Assembly: GCF_900106535.1 (NCBI RefSeq)
Contig: NZ_FNOH01000010.1
Coordinates: forward strand, 277,753 to 341,752
Direction: 5' to 3'
Length of the DNA stretch: 64,000 nucleotides
Source of the DNA: Myxococcus xanthus
Lineage (GTDB): Bacteria; Myxococcota; Myxococcia; Myxococcales; Myxococcaceae
This document shows, piece by piece, positions 36,863 to 46,827 of this stretch; within the stretch, counting starts at the first letter, position 1, and every line of letters begins with the position of its first letter. Under the pieces are notes generated by a model. That model was not told where the DNA came from, made no database searches, and was given only the letters and a program-made list of their open reading frames with translations. The position numbers and the translations under genes are program-made.

Positions 36863-38641
36863 TCAGCGGCCCCGGACGGAGGCGCCCTTGAGGGCGCGGG
36901 CCTGCGTCACCAGCCGCACGAACTCCTTGCGGTCGGCGTCACCCTCGGTGGCGCCCTCGGCCAGCTTCTCGGCCGTGGCCAGGCTCCAACCCTCCGCGGA
37001 GGGGCTGTCGCGGAGGACGTCGGCGGTGGCGGCCACGGCGACGGCGAAGCGGAAGTCCGGCGACGCCTGCGCCAGCGTGTCACGCAGCTTCGTGCGCTCG
37101 AAGCGGAATTCGCGCTCGGAGGCCTCGGTGCCGTTGGGCGCCTTGGCGCGGACGCGGACGGTGGCCAGCGCCTCGGTGGCTTCACCCGTCAGCTCCACCT
37201 CGTACACGGCGGTGACGTTGTGGCCGGCGCCAATCTCGCCCGCGTCCACCTTGTCGTTGCGGAAGTCGTGGTCAGCGACGTCGCGGTTCTCATAGCCCAC
37301 CAGCCGGTAGCGGCGGACGGCGGCGGGGTTGAACTCCACCTGGAACTTCACGTCCTTGGCGATGACCTCCAGCGTGCCGGTGAGCTGAGTCTCGAACACC
37401 TTCTTCGCCTCGCGCAGGCTGTCCACGTAGAAGCAGTTGCCGTTGCCCTTGTCCGCGAGCTTCTCCATCAGGTCGTCGCGGTAGTTGCCCATGCCGAAGC
37501 CCACGGTGGTGAGGGTGACGCCCTCGGCCGTGTACTTGTGGATGCTGTCCAGCATGGCGTTGGCGCTCACGTTCCGGCCGATGTTGGCGTCACCGTCGGT
37601 GAGGACGACGACGCGGGACACCACGCTGCCGGAGGCCTTCTTCACGGCGTGGCGGTAGGCCAGTTCCATGCCGGAGCCCATCGCCGTGCCACCACCGGCC
37701 GTGAGCGAGTCGAGCGCGGCGTGGATGCTCTTCGCGTCGGTGGCGGGCGTCGGCGGCAGCACGTCCCGGGTGTTGCCCGCGTAGGTGACGATGGCGACGG
37801 TGTCGTTCTCGTTGAGGTTCTTGACGGCGACCTTGATGGCCTCCCTCGCGAGCGGCAGCTTGTCCTCCGAGTGCATGGAGCCGCTCGTGTCCACGAGGAA
37901 CACGAGGTGCGCGGGCTTGCGCTGCGAGCGCGAGACCACCTTGCCCTGCACGCCCACGCGCAGGAAGTGGCGCTTGGCGTCGAAGGGCGAGGGCGCGCCC
38001 TCCAGATGCACCGCGAAGGCGCCCGTCTCCGGGGGCGCGTAGCGGAACTTGAAGTAGTTGACGAACTCCTCCACGCGGACGGCGGAGGCGGGCGGGAGCT
38101 GGCCGTTGACGAGGTAACGGCGTGACACCGTGTACGACGCGGTGTCTACGTCCGCGGCGAACGTGGAGAGCGGGTCCTTGGCCGTCTCGACGAAGGCGTT
38201 GGCCTTCCAGGCCTCGAAGGTGTTGCCGCCCGCGGGAGCGGCGTCTTGTGGTTTGGACTCGAGGGGCGCGCCCGCCAAGGCGTCAGCGGACGGCTTCATG
38301 GGGCGCGGTTCGCGCCGGTGCAGCTCGGCCTTGCCCAGGGAGACCTTCTTGGCGGCTTGCGGCGCGGGTGCGCGCGCAACGGGCCCGGCGAGCGCGGAAG
38401 CCGGGGGAGCCGCAGGGGCCGGGGCTGCCACGGAATGCTCGGCGCTGGCCCGGTCCGCGACGTACTCCTCTCGCTCAGGAGCGTGCGCGGCGTCGTCATC
38501 CCTGGCAACGGACTGTGCGGCCCCCAGGCTCGGCCGCTCGTCGGCGGCGGGGCTCCGGTTGTGGCACGCGGGCAGGGTGCTGGCGACGAGAAGGGCACTT
38601 CCCCAGACAGTCAGTTGGCGCTTCAGCGAGAAGGGGGACAT
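36863..38641 (-). CDS. VWA-domain lipoprotein (YfbK-like, DUF3520)
   Basis: 592 residues from ATG 38641 (GGAG upstream). The lipobox LVASTLPAC makes it a lipoprotein. After an Ala/Pro-rich linker, a segment EAWKANAFVETAKDPLSTFAADVDTASYTV (shortened: FAADVDTASY) matches the YfbK N-terminal domain. The von Willebrand A domain carries a full MIDAS: VFLVDTSGSM, a downstream Thr in GGTAMG, and the Asp in VLTDGDANIG. The C-terminal DUF3520 region follows. It probably binds a protein ligand at the envelope through Mg2+. It is 87 bases upstream of the expansin gene on the same strand. Confidence 0.9.
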   Translation of the reverse strand: MSPFSLKRQLTVWGSALLVASTLPACHNRSPAADERPSLGAAQSVARDDDAAHAPEREEYVADRASAEHSVAAPAPAAPPASALAGPVARAPAPQAAKKVSLGKAELHRREPRPMKPSADALAGAPLESKPQDAAPAGGNTFEAWKANAFVETAKDPLSTFAADVDTASYTVSRRYLVNGQLPPASAVRVEEFVNYFKFRYAPPETGAFAVHLEGAPSPFDAKRHFLRVGVQGKVVSRSQRKPAHLVFLVDTSGSMHSEDKLPLAREAIKVAVKNLNENDTVAIVTYAGNTRDVLPPTPATDAKSIHAALDSLTAGGGTAMGSGMELAYRHAVKKASGSVVSRVVVLTDGDANIGRNVSANAMLDSIHKYTAEGVTLTTVGFGMGNYRDDLMEKLADKGNGNCFYVDSLREAKKVFETQLTGTLEVIAKDVKFQVEFNPAAVRRYRLVGYENRDVADHDFRNDKVDAGEIGAGHNVTAVYEVELTGEATEALATVRVRAKAPNGTEASEREFRFERTKLRDTLAQASPDFRFAVAVAATADVLRDSPSAEGWSLATAEKLAEGATEGDADRKEFVRLVTQARALKGASVRGR

Positions 38642-38784
38642 CAGGGCTCCAAGGTCGGTGAGTAGGTCGCCTCCCGAAAACGCATGGCCCGCGAGAAAGG
38701 GTCTAAAGCCGAATGAATTTTCCGGCGAACACCCGGGCCGGGCGTCCTTGTCTGGAGCACCTCCGTCTGACAGGGTGCCGCGCC

Positions 38785-39273
<489 letters not shown>

Positions 39274-39274
39274 G

Positions 39275-40396
39275 TCAGCGCCCGGCGGGGGCGTGCTGGC
39301 CCTGCCGGAACAGCCGTCCCGAGAGATTACGGAGCGCGGGCCGCAGCACGCGCTCCAGCCGGTCCAGGGCGACGCACAGCACGAAGGTGAGGCCGATGAT
39401 GACGGCCGTCAGCACCCAGTACTGGAGCCAGCCACTGCGGTCTCCCCAGAAGCGCTGGAAGGAGAAGACGCCGCCCAGCCGATAGAAGAGCAGCATCTCG
39501 TGGAAGAAGTACGCGGACAGCGACGACGTGCCGAACACCTCCACGAAGCGCCGCAGCCGAGACGGCGCTGCGTTCACGGGAACCCGGGCCTCCAGCCACG
39601 TCAACACGAGCAGCACCGTGCTCACCCAGCCGAAGCGCGCCGCCGCGTTGGAGGGATTGGCGACGAAGAAGCGGTGGGGCGGGTAGAGGTCGTAGAGGAA
39701 GTCACCGAGCACCGCGCCCGTGAAGCCCAGCCCCATCAGCACCAGCAGCGCTTTGATGAGCCCGGCGCGGCCCCAGGCGCCCGCCACCGTTCCCGCGAAG
39801 ACGCCCAGCCACGCGTAGCCCAGCCAGGGCAGGAGCGGGAAGGGCGCGAAGGAGGACTTCTCCGTCAGCGTGGCCCAGGGGCCATCCACCTGTTCACCCA
39901 GGGGCGACACGGCGAACGTGGCCATGGCCAGCATGAAGGCGCCGACGCTCAGCACCTTGGGGCGCGCGGAGAGCAGTGCGGCCACCGGCAGGACGATGAG
40001 CAGGCACAGGCCCACGCACTGGAGGATGTCCATGCGGAAGAGCCACTGGGGCTCGCGCAGCAGGGGGAACCACGCCCAGTTGACCAGGGTGGCCACCGCG
40101 AGCACCTCGCCAGCGCGGCGGAGGTTGCGGTGGACGCGCTCGCGGAGCACGCCGCTGGCGGCGCTGCGGACCATCATCAGGGCGGTGGCGAAGCCGGCGG
40201 AGAAGATGAACGCGGGGGCCACCAGCCCGTCGACGCGCAGCAGCCGCGCCACCCATTCGCTCTGCCGCAGCTCGGGCAGGAGCAAGGCCAGGGTGTGCGT
40301 CTGGACCATGAAGAGCACCGCGATGCCCCGGAGCCAGTCGATGGCTCGGATGCGATCACGGGAGACGAGGGCAGGGGAGGCGGGCGTGGACGTCAC
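39275..40396 (-). CDS. HGSNAT/DUF1624-like membrane acyltransferase
   Basis: 373 residues with about ten hydrophobic segments. The N-terminus RIRAIDWLRGIAVLFMVQTHTLAL carries the RxxxxDxLRGxAxxxMxxxH signature of heparan-alpha-glucosaminide N-acetyltransferase-like and related membrane acyltransferases, where the His is catalytic. AFIFSAGFATALMMV is a second conserved segment. It probably transfers an acyl group across the inner membrane to a sugar or lipid. GTG start. Confidence 0.82.
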   Translation of the reverse strand: MTSTPASPALVSRDRIRAIDWLRGIAVLFMVQTHTLALLLPELRQSEWVARLLRVDGLVAPAFIFSAGFATALMMVRSAASGVLRERVHRNLRRAGEVLAVATLVNWAWFPLLREPQWLFRMDILQCVGLCLLIVLPVAALLSARPKVLSVGAFMLAMATFAVSPLGEQVDGPWATLTEKSSFAPFPLLPWLGYAWLGVFAGTVAGAWGRAGLIKALLVLMGLGFTGAVLGDFLYDLYPPHRFFVANPSNAAARFGWVSTVLLVLTWLEARVPVNAAPSRLRRFVEVFGTSSLSAYFFHEMLLFYRLGGVFSFQRFWGDRSGWLQYWVLTAVIIGLTFVLCVALDRLERVLRPALRNLSGRLFRQGQHAPAGR

Positions 40397-40416
40397 GGCC
40401 CGCCTACCCTAGAGCA

Positions 40417-41874
40417 TCAGCGGACCCAGCTCACGTTACTGATGGCGAATTTAGAGCCGTCCTGTTTCTCCGCGTTCGTCATCGGCGAGTACACCCGCGT
40501 GGAGAAGGTGTTGGCCGCCGTGTCCACCTCCACCAACCGCGTCAGGTTCGATGTGTTCTCGTGGTACGACGTCAGGATTTGGTGGATGGTGTTGCCGTGG
40601 ACCCCCGTGCTGGTCCGGTACGCGGCATTGCCCGTGTGCCCGGAGAAGACGAACCGCACGTTGGCGTACTGCTTGATGAGCTGGTCGAACACGTATTGCG
40701 GGCTGTTGTTGCCATAGCCGCCGTTGCTCTGCTCGATGGCGCCGCTGCCATTCAGGTGGGAGTGGGTGTTGATGATGACGTTGTGACGCGGATGTTGCGC
40801 CAGCACCGTCTTCGCCCAGTCCACGGCGCCCGTGCGGGCCCACAGCTCCAGGTTGAGCACGAGCCAGTCCAGGTCGCCAGCGGAGAACGTGTGGTAGGAG
40901 TTGTCGATCTTCCCCGGCTCGTAGACGCCCCCCAGCGCGGTGAAGCGCGTGAGCGGGAAGTGCGCGTTGAAGGTGGTGGTGTCGCGCAAGTTGGCGTTGA
41001 CGTTGCCCGGGCAGGCGCTGCCGCCGGGGCACACGGCCGCGGTGTCATGGTTGCCAATGGCGTAGACGTAGGGCAGGCCGGCGGCGTCCAGAATCTCCGT
41101 GGCCTCGCTGGCGCGCACGTACTGGATGTGGTCCGGCGTGTCCCAGTTCACGACGTCGCCCGTGTGCAGCACGAAGCGCAGGTCGAGCGAGCTCCGGTTG
41201 TCCACCAGCCACTGGAGCCGGTGCGTGAGTCGCGTGGGTGGCGTGGTGAGGACCTCGTTCTGTGTGTCGGGGATGACGGCGAAGGTGAACTTCGTGTCGA
41301 CCGGCGGCGCGGACTCCGGGGCGGCGTAGAATTTGATGCCCTGGTTGACCCAGCCGGTGGAGGCGAGCGCGTCGCGCTGGGCCTCGGTGATGGCGAAGCG
41401 GTGCTTGCGCAGCGTGGTGTTGGAGAAGCGGTACACCGGAACGAGGCATGAGGCGGCCGTCTTCGACGCGTAGAAGCCGACGTTCTCGTCCGTCGTGTAG
41501 CCCCCGTTCTGCATGAGGTCGTTCCGCTCGGCCTCATCGATGGTCCAGAAGTGCTCCTGCCGGCTAGGGCTGTAGATGCGGTAGACGGGGGACAGCCCCG
41601 TCCCCGTGGAGGCCGCGGCGAGAAAGGCCACGCCCCGGTCTTCCGTGTAGCCCCAGGTGGTGGCGGCGTTGGCGGCCTCGTTCGCGTTGAGCGTGTAGAG
41701 GCTGTCTTCGTTGGCCGGCTTGATGCGGTGATGGACGGCCCGGCTCATCGAGTCGCAGTTCAGCGCGGACTCGGTGGTGGCGATCTCGACTTCGGGCTGC
41801 GATTCCACCGGGCCGCCGCACGCCGCCAGGAGGCCCAGCAGTGCCACGGGGACCGAGGTTCTCAGGTGTCTCAA
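40417..41874 (-). CDS. calcineurin-like phosphoesterase lipoprotein with DUF5648-like N-terminal repeats
   Basis: 485 residues from a TTG start at 41874, supported by GAGGAG six bases upstream. The lipobox LGLLAACG predicts lipid anchoring. Residues about 45-180 contain three DUF5648-like repeats marked by VYRIYSPSRQEHFWT and VYRFSNTTLRKHRFA. The metallophosphoesterase domain has FAVIPDTQ, FVLHTGDVVNWD, AIGNHD, NTHSHLNG and FSGHTGN, giving a complete two-metal site. It is probably surface-exposed; the phosphoester substrate is unknown. Confidence 0.9.
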   Translation of the reverse strand: MRHLRTSVPVALLGLLAACGGPVESQPEVEIATTESALNCDSMSRAVHHRIKPANEDSLYTLNANEAANAATTWGYTEDRGVAFLAAASTGTGLSPVYRIYSPSRQEHFWTIDEAERNDLMQNGGYTTDENVGFYASKTAASCLVPVYRFSNTTLRKHRFAITEAQRDALASTGWVNQGIKFYAAPESAPPVDTKFTFAVIPDTQNEVLTTPPTRLTHRLQWLVDNRSSLDLRFVLHTGDVVNWDTPDHIQYVRASEATEILDAAGLPYVYAIGNHDTAAVCPGGSACPGNVNANLRDTTTFNAHFPLTRFTALGGVYEPGKIDNSYHTFSAGDLDWLVLNLELWARTGAVDWAKTVLAQHPRHNVIINTHSHLNGSGAIEQSNGGYGNNSPQYVFDQLIKQYANVRFVFSGHTGNAAYRTSTGVHGNTIHQILTSYHENTSNLTRLVEVDTAANTFSTRVYSPMTNAEKQDGSKFAISNVSWVR

Positions 41875-41985
41875 AGGTGTCTCCTCGCAGGGGGTGTCGC
41901 GGACAGGGATGGCCGCAAAACGAGTATTGCGAGAAAATCAATAGCACCCGAGCCGTGGTCCAGGAAGACCCACCCTGGGCAGTGT

Positions 41986-42909
41986 CTACCGGTAACCAGT
42001 GGCGTCGGCGGGCTTGCCCGCGTCCTGGACCTCGACGACGTAGCGCCAGGCATCGGGCTGGCTGCCATCCAGGTCCGCGAAGCCGTAGACGCGTGCGAGC
42101 TGGCCGCTGGACAGGGACTGTCCGTTCCACCGGGCCTTGTCCGCGTCCGATGCCAGCGCGGCCACGGCTCGGCCGACATAGGCCGGCGTCTCCGAGATGA
42201 CGAAGTGGGGCTCCTTCACCGTCGCGTCGCGCCAGTTCGCCTCGGTGACGCCGAAGTGCTCCAGCATGCCTTCGGAGCGCATCCAGCCCGGCGTCAGCGC
42301 GACGGCGGTGGCGCCATGGGGCCTGAGCTCTCGAGCCTGGCTCCAGGCCAGCCGGAGCACGGAGGCCTTCGCGAGGTCGTAGAACGTGGAGATGCGGTAG
42401 TTCGTCGCGTTGTAGTCGGCGGTGCCGTCGGTGACCTCGACCACGAGCCCTCCCGGGCGGCGGATGAGCAGCGGCAGGGCGAAGTGGCTGGTGATGAGGT
42501 GCGTGTCCACGCCCAGCCGGAGCAGCCGCAGCCCCTTGTCGAGCGAGTGCTCCCACACGCTCTTGTTCCACTCAAAGATGGACTCGCCGCCCCAGATGTC
42601 GTTGACGAGCACGTCCAGCCGGCCCTGTTCCCCATCGATGCGCTCCACCAGGGCCTGGACCTGTTCGGGCACCAGGTGGTCCGTCTGCACGGCGACGCCG
42701 AGCCCACCCGCCGCCGTCACCTGCTCGGCGGTCTCTTCAATGGTCTCCGGCCGGTTCTGCTCCGAGCGCTGGGCCCGTGTCGTCCGGCCCGTGACGTAGA
42801 CGGTGGCGCCCGCCGCGCCGAGCTGCACCGCGATGCCCCGGCCTGCTCCTCGCGTGCCGCCCGCGACCAGTGCCACGCGTCCCTTCAGTGAATCCTTCAT
42901 GTCCCGCAT
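41986..42909 (-). CDS. short-chain dehydrogenase/reductase
   Basis: 307 residues from ATG 42909, preceded by AGGAGG at ideal distance. The cofactor motif is TGxxxGxG-like GGTRGAGRGIA, followed by VTGRTTRAQRSEQNRPETIEET. NDIWGGE replaces the usual NNAG. The catalytic Tyr-Lys appears as YDLAKASVLRLAW. A C-terminal extension of about 60 residues is longer than in classical SDRs. Probably an NADP(H)-dependent oxidoreductase of unknown substrate. Confidence 0.88.
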   Translation of the reverse strand: MRDMKDSLKGRVALVAGGTRGAGRGIAVQLGAAGATVYVTGRTTRAQRSEQNRPETIEETAEQVTAAGGLGVAVQTDHLVPEQVQALVERIDGEQGRLDVLVNDIWGGESIFEWNKSVWEHSLDKGLRLLRLGVDTHLITSHFALPLLIRRPGGLVVEVTDGTADYNATNYRISTFYDLAKASVLRLAWSQARELRPHGATAVALTPGWMRSEGMLEHFGVTEANWRDATVKEPHFVISETPAYVGRAVAALASDADKARWNGQSLSSGQLARVYGFADLDGSQPDAWRYVVEVQDAGKPADATGYR

Positions 42910-43066
42910 GCCTGCCTCCTGGGGGATGTCCATACGAGGGGCGAGCCTACGGAGGATTGTTGACACCTCCTGTCATGATTGGGCGAGTTGGCGGGGTTCA
43001 CGGAGGAACGCGCCGCGGCCTTTCACCTCCTCACCTGTTCGACATCGCGCGAGGAGGTTGTGCGGC

Positions 43067-43603
43067 TCAGGGCGCGGGGCAGGTGAGTCTCGGCTCCGGC
43101 GCGTCGACGTCCTGGAGCCGCAGCAGGCAGCGAAGGGCGTCGGGGTCCGCGGAGTCCGTCAGGTACGTCCGGCGCCACAGCATCGCTGCAACGCGCCGGG
43201 GAAGCGTGGGATCCGGCGCGACGAGGGCCCGGCGGACGGCATTGCCTCCCCGAGGCGCTGTCGCCGCCGCGGCTTCGAGCTTGGCGACTTCGTCCGGGCA
43301 GCCATCCGGGCAGTTGTAGAGGAACACCGCGTGGCCGTGCTCCAGGTTGTGGACATAGAGGCAGGGGGAGACGGGCTCGGAGGCGCTCCCGCACGGGGCC
43401 ACGCTGCCGCAGTGGAGGCCGGAGTTGGGCGGATTCTCTCCGTTGCCACACCCTTCGCTCGAGCAGGTGTCGAGGTGGTGGGAGGGGCTCGGCGCCGACA
43501 GCGGAAAGCTGAACCGCTCGCAGGCGTCGGCATCGTCGGGAGCAGTGTCGCCGCAGCCGGCGAGCGCGAGGACTGTCAGGAGGGGGAGGAGCGGGCGTGG
43601 CAT
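43067..43603 (-). CDS. DUF3105 family lipoprotein
   Basis: 178 residues from ATG 43603, with lipobox VLALAGC. The DUF3105 signature VHNLEHGHAVFLYNCP is clear, preceded by a Cys-rich stretch (CSSEGCGNGENPPNSGLHC) that may form disulfides. The family's function is unknown. It starts 20 bases after the DHH-type gene on the same strand, so they likely share a transcript. Confidence 0.75.
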   Translation of the reverse strand: MPRPLLPLLTVLALAGCGDTAPDDADACERFSFPLSAPSPSHHLDTCSSEGCGNGENPPNSGLHCGSVAPCGSASEPVSPCLYVHNLEHGHAVFLYNCPDGCPDEVAKLEAAAATAPRGGNAVRRALVAPDPTLPRRVAAMLWRRTYLTDSADPDALRCLLRLQDVDAPEPRLTCPAP

Positions 43604-43623
43604 CACGGCCGCGTCATACCGCA

Positions 43624-44685
43624 TCAGCCGGGAAACGCGCCCCGCCGCTCCACGTCAATGTCGCGCAGGCCCTTGAAGCCCAGTCCGGCGGCGAAGCGGA
43701 GGAAGTCCTCCCGGGAGAGGCTGCCTCCGGTTGCGTTGAACGGGAGCCCTCCGAGCTCCATCGGCGTCCGGCTGCGAACGGCGAAGTCCACGCGGCCCGG
43801 CAGGTAGCCCGCGTTGGCGGCGATGATGATGTGCTCGGGGAGTCGCTGGGCCCAGCGCACCGCGACCTGCGGATGGACCTGGGCCTCCGAGCTGAACAGC
43901 AACAGCGCCACGGGACTGGCGATGCGCGGTGGCGTCTTCGAGCACCTCAGCACCTCGCGCTGCACCTCCAGTCGACAGTCATGCAATGTGTCGACGCCAG
44001 GGACGTTGCCCCGGGTGATATCGGTGGCGCTGCCCGCGCGAAGGAGGACTCCCAACGCCAGCGGTGCCGCGTACCGGGAGGACTTCCGGGCCGCGTTCAG
44101 CAAGGCCACGGATTCCGTCACGGCGGTGCGCCCCGCCCGGCGGAGGGCGTCCTTGAGGAAGGGAATGGGCGCATCCACGCCCTGGTCCGCCACGGTCCCC
44201 AGGACGGCCAGCCATTCCAACGGGCCCGGCACCACGCAGGGCGACACGAGCGCGTAGGTGAGCAGGCTGCAACTGACCGCGGGCTCCAATCCCCGTGCGG
44301 AGAGCACGGTCGTGCCCGCCTTGCCAGCGGGGGCCGCTTGGGGCGCCACGATGAGCGTGGGGAGGCCCGGCGGAGCGACGGAGTCGTCCATCGCATCCGA
44401 CGACATCTCGAGCACCACCCATGCGTCGGGCTGTGCCGCGCGGAGGCGCTGCTGAAAGGTTGGCGAGAGGGCATGCTCGCCCTTGGCCGGTACCTGCGCC
44501 TTGACCCGCGCTCCCATGGCCTGGAGCGCGCGGAGCATCAGCGCCCCTGCGGCGAGCCCGTCCACACTGGGGTGGGGCGCCACCACGACGTGGCGATCCT
44601 TCAGCGTCATCAAGAAGTCACGAGCGTTCGCCAGCGCCTCTTCGGATGCGGGCCAGTGGGGGGCCTTCATGTGTCCGAGCAACAT
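43624..44685 (-). CDS. DHH-superfamily-like phosphoesterase with degenerate active site
   Basis: 353 residues from ATG 44685 (ATG 44670 is possible; neither has a strong ribosome-binding site). Resembles the DHH/RecJ fold: VVVAPHPSVDGLAAGALMLRAL occupies the motif I position, GTVADQGVDAPIPFLKDAL matches a conserved region, and the C-terminus resembles DHHA1. However motif I lacks the N-x-D-x-D aspartates and I see no DHH triad, so nuclease activity is doubtful. It may be a binding or regulatory paralogue. Confidence 0.65.
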   Translation of the reverse strand: MLLGHMKAPHWPASEEALANARDFLMTLKDRHVVVAPHPSVDGLAAGALMLRALQAMGARVKAQVPAKGEHALSPTFQQRLRAAQPDAWVVLEMSSDAMDDSVAPPGLPTLIVAPQAAPAGKAGTTVLSARGLEPAVSCSLLTYALVSPCVVPGPLEWLAVLGTVADQGVDAPIPFLKDALRRAGRTAVTESVALLNAARKSSRYAAPLALGVLLRAGSATDITRGNVPGVDTLHDCRLEVQREVLRCSKTPPRIASPVALLLFSSEAQVHPQVAVRWAQRLPEHIIIAANAGYLPGRVDFAVRSRTPMELGGLPFNATGGSLSREDFLRFAAGLGFKGLRDIDVERRGAFPG

Positions 44686-44837
44686 GGGGTGAAGGTTTAA
44701 CGCCGTGGGGCGACACGGGAGGCCGGGCATGGAGCGCCCGCACGGTACCCGGCCGGGCAGAGCCAGTGCCGAACCGGGAGGGGGACCACCCAGTTTCGGA
44801 GTGTCAACAGTCGCGGGTTCTTCTACGGTCCGCGGCC

Positions 44838-46712
44838 ATGAACCGGAAACGTCCCCTGAATTCCCTCCTGCGTGCGGCCGCGGTCATGGTGCTGCCCGCC
44901 TTCCTGGGGTGTGCCCAGGATTCGCAAGTGACACGCGAGGCGCCCACGCCCGCCGAGTCTCCCGCCGCCGCGTCGCAGCCCTCGCCGGCAGAGGCGAAGG
45001 CCTTCGCGGAGAAGGTGAACGCGGACCTCAAGAGCCTGTGGACGAAGCAAGCCACCGCGGAGTGGATCAAGTCCACGTACATCACCGATGACACCGAGCA
45101 GAACGCCGCCTTCGTCAACGAAGAGGTGCTGGCCTACGTCAACGGCGCCATCAAGGAGGCGCGGCGCTTCGAGGGCCTGACGTTGGACGCGGACACCGCG
45201 CGCATGCTGCACCTGCTCAAGGTGTCCCAGGCGCTGCCGGCGCCGTCGGACGCGGAGCGGCGGTCCGAGCTGGCCGCCACGGCGGCGAAGCTGGAGGGCC
45301 TCTACGGCAAGGGCAAGTACTGCGGGCCGGACGGGAAGGGGAAGTGCCGCGACCTGGAGGTGCTGTCCGACGTCATCGCGGAGAGCCGCAACTTTGACGA
45401 ACTGCTGGACGCGTGGCAGGGCTGGCACTCCGTGGCCCGTCCCATGCGGCCGCTGTACGAGCGCCTGGTGTCCATCTCCAACGAGGGCGCGAAGGACATC
45501 GGCTTCAACGACCTGGGCACGCTCTGGCGCTCCGCGTATGACATGTCGCCGGGCGAGTTCGAGGTCGAGGCCCAGCGCCTGTGGGGCCAGGTGAAGCCGC
45601 TCTATGACGACCTGCACTGCTACGTGCGCGGCCGTCTGGCGAAGCAGTACGGCGCCGACAAGGTACCCGACGGCAAGCCGATTCCCGCGCACCTGCTGGG
45701 CAACATGTGGGCGCAGGAGTGGAACAACATCTACCCGCTGGTGGAGCCCTTCCCCGGACAGGCCAGCCTGGACGTGGACGCGGCGCTGAAGCAGCAGAAG
45801 TATGACGCGATGCGCATGGTGAAGCTGGGTGAGAAGTTCTTCACCTCGCTGGGTCTCAAGGAGCTGCCGCCGAGCTTCTTCGAGCGCTCGCAGTTCACCA
45901 AGCCGGAAGGCCGCGACGTCGTCTGCCACGCCAGCGCCTGGGACGTGAACTTCAGCAACGACCTGCGCATCAAGATGTGCATCAAGCCCACGGAGGAGGA
46001 CCTCGTCACCATCCACCACGAGCTGGGCCACAACTACTACTACACGTACTACTACCAGCTCCCGGTGCTCTATCAGGCCGGCGCGAACGACGGCTTCCAC
46101 GAGGCCATTGGTGACGCGCTCACGCTGTCCATCACCCCGGGCTACCTGCAGCAGGCGGGGTTGCTGAAGGCCGTTCCGAAGAACGAGAAGAACCTCATCA
46201 ACCTTCAGATGAAGGACGCGCTGGAGAAGATTGCCTTCCTGCCGTTCGGTCTGCTCGTGGACCAGTGGCGCTGGGAGGTGTTCTCCGGCCGCGTGCAGCC
46301 GGCGGACTACAACAAGTCCTGGTGGACGCTGCGGGAGAAGTACCAGGGCGTCGCCGCGCCGGTGGCCCGTTCGGAGCAGGACTTCGACCCGGGGGCCAAG
46401 TACCACGTGCCTGCAAACGTTCCGTATACGCGGTATTTCCTGGCGCGCATCCTCCAGTTCCAGTTCCACAAGGCGCTCTGCGAGGCGTCTGGCTACAAGG
46501 GCGCCCTCCACGAGTGCTCCATCTATGGGAACAAGGATGCCGGCAAGCGGCTCCAGGCCATGTTGGAGCTGGGTGCGAGCAAGCCGTGGCCCGACGCGCT
46601 CCAGGCCATGACGGGAACCCGGCAGATGGATGCCACGCCGCTGCTCGACTACTTCAGCCCGCTCCGCACCTGGCTCCAGGCGCAGAACAAGGGCCAGAAG
46701 TGCGGTTGGTGA
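44838..46712 (+). CDS. M2 family peptidyl-dipeptidase lipoprotein (ACE-like)
   Basis: 624 residues from ATG 44838. Lipobox LPAFLGC predicts anchoring. The ACE-like fold is recognisable throughout (NMWAQEWNNIYPLVEPFP, FERSQFTKPEGRDVVCHASAW). The zinc site is HHELGH with HExxH at about 394-398 and the third ligand Glu in GFHEAIGDAL. M2 enzymes release dipeptides from peptide C-termini; here it probably acts in the periplasm or at the cell surface in nutrition. The next gene, csp, is 115 bases away. Confidence 0.94.
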   Translation: MNRKRPLNSLLRAAAVMVLPAFLGCAQDSQVTREAPTPAESPAAASQPSPAEAKAFAEKVNADLKSLWTKQATAEWIKSTYITDDTEQNAAFVNEEVLAYVNGAIKEARRFEGLTLDADTARMLHLLKVSQALPAPSDAERRSELAATAAKLEGLYGKGKYCGPDGKGKCRDLEVLSDVIAESRNFDELLDAWQGWHSVARPMRPLYERLVSISNEGAKDIGFNDLGTLWRSAYDMSPGEFEVEAQRLWGQVKPLYDDLHCYVRGRLAKQYGADKVPDGKPIPAHLLGNMWAQEWNNIYPLVEPFPGQASLDVDAALKQQKYDAMRMVKLGEKFFTSLGLKELPPSFFERSQFTKPEGRDVVCHASAWDVNFSNDLRIKMCIKPTEEDLVTIHHELGHNYYYTYYYQLPVLYQAGANDGFHEAIGDALTLSITPGYLQQAGLLKAVPKNEKNLINLQMKDALEKIAFLPFGLLVDQWRWEVFSGRVQPADYNKSWWTLREKYQGVAAPVARSEQDFDPGAKYHVPANVPYTRYFLARILQFQFHKALCEASGYKGALHECSIYGNKDAGKRLQAMLELGASKPWPDALQAMTGTRQMDATPLLDYFSPLRTWLQAQNKGQKCGW

Positions 46713-46827
46713 CGGTCTGGAGTAGACGCGCCGGGCGGCCACGCTTAAATTGCAGCCGTCTAGGCGGGTTCGCTCGTAGGACCGGACGGCGGATATTCGC
46801 GTCCGTGACGAAAGAAGAAGAGAGCAA
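46713..46827 (+). promoter_or_regulatory. leader region of the cold-shock gene
   Basis: 115 bases, relatively AT-rich near 46740-46750. A hairpin CGGACG / CGTCCG brackets 46783-46805, followed by an unstructured, purine-rich GAAAGAAGAAGAGAG ribosome-binding stretch. Long structured leaders are common before csp genes, so this may act as an RNA thermoregulator. Confidence 0.45.
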
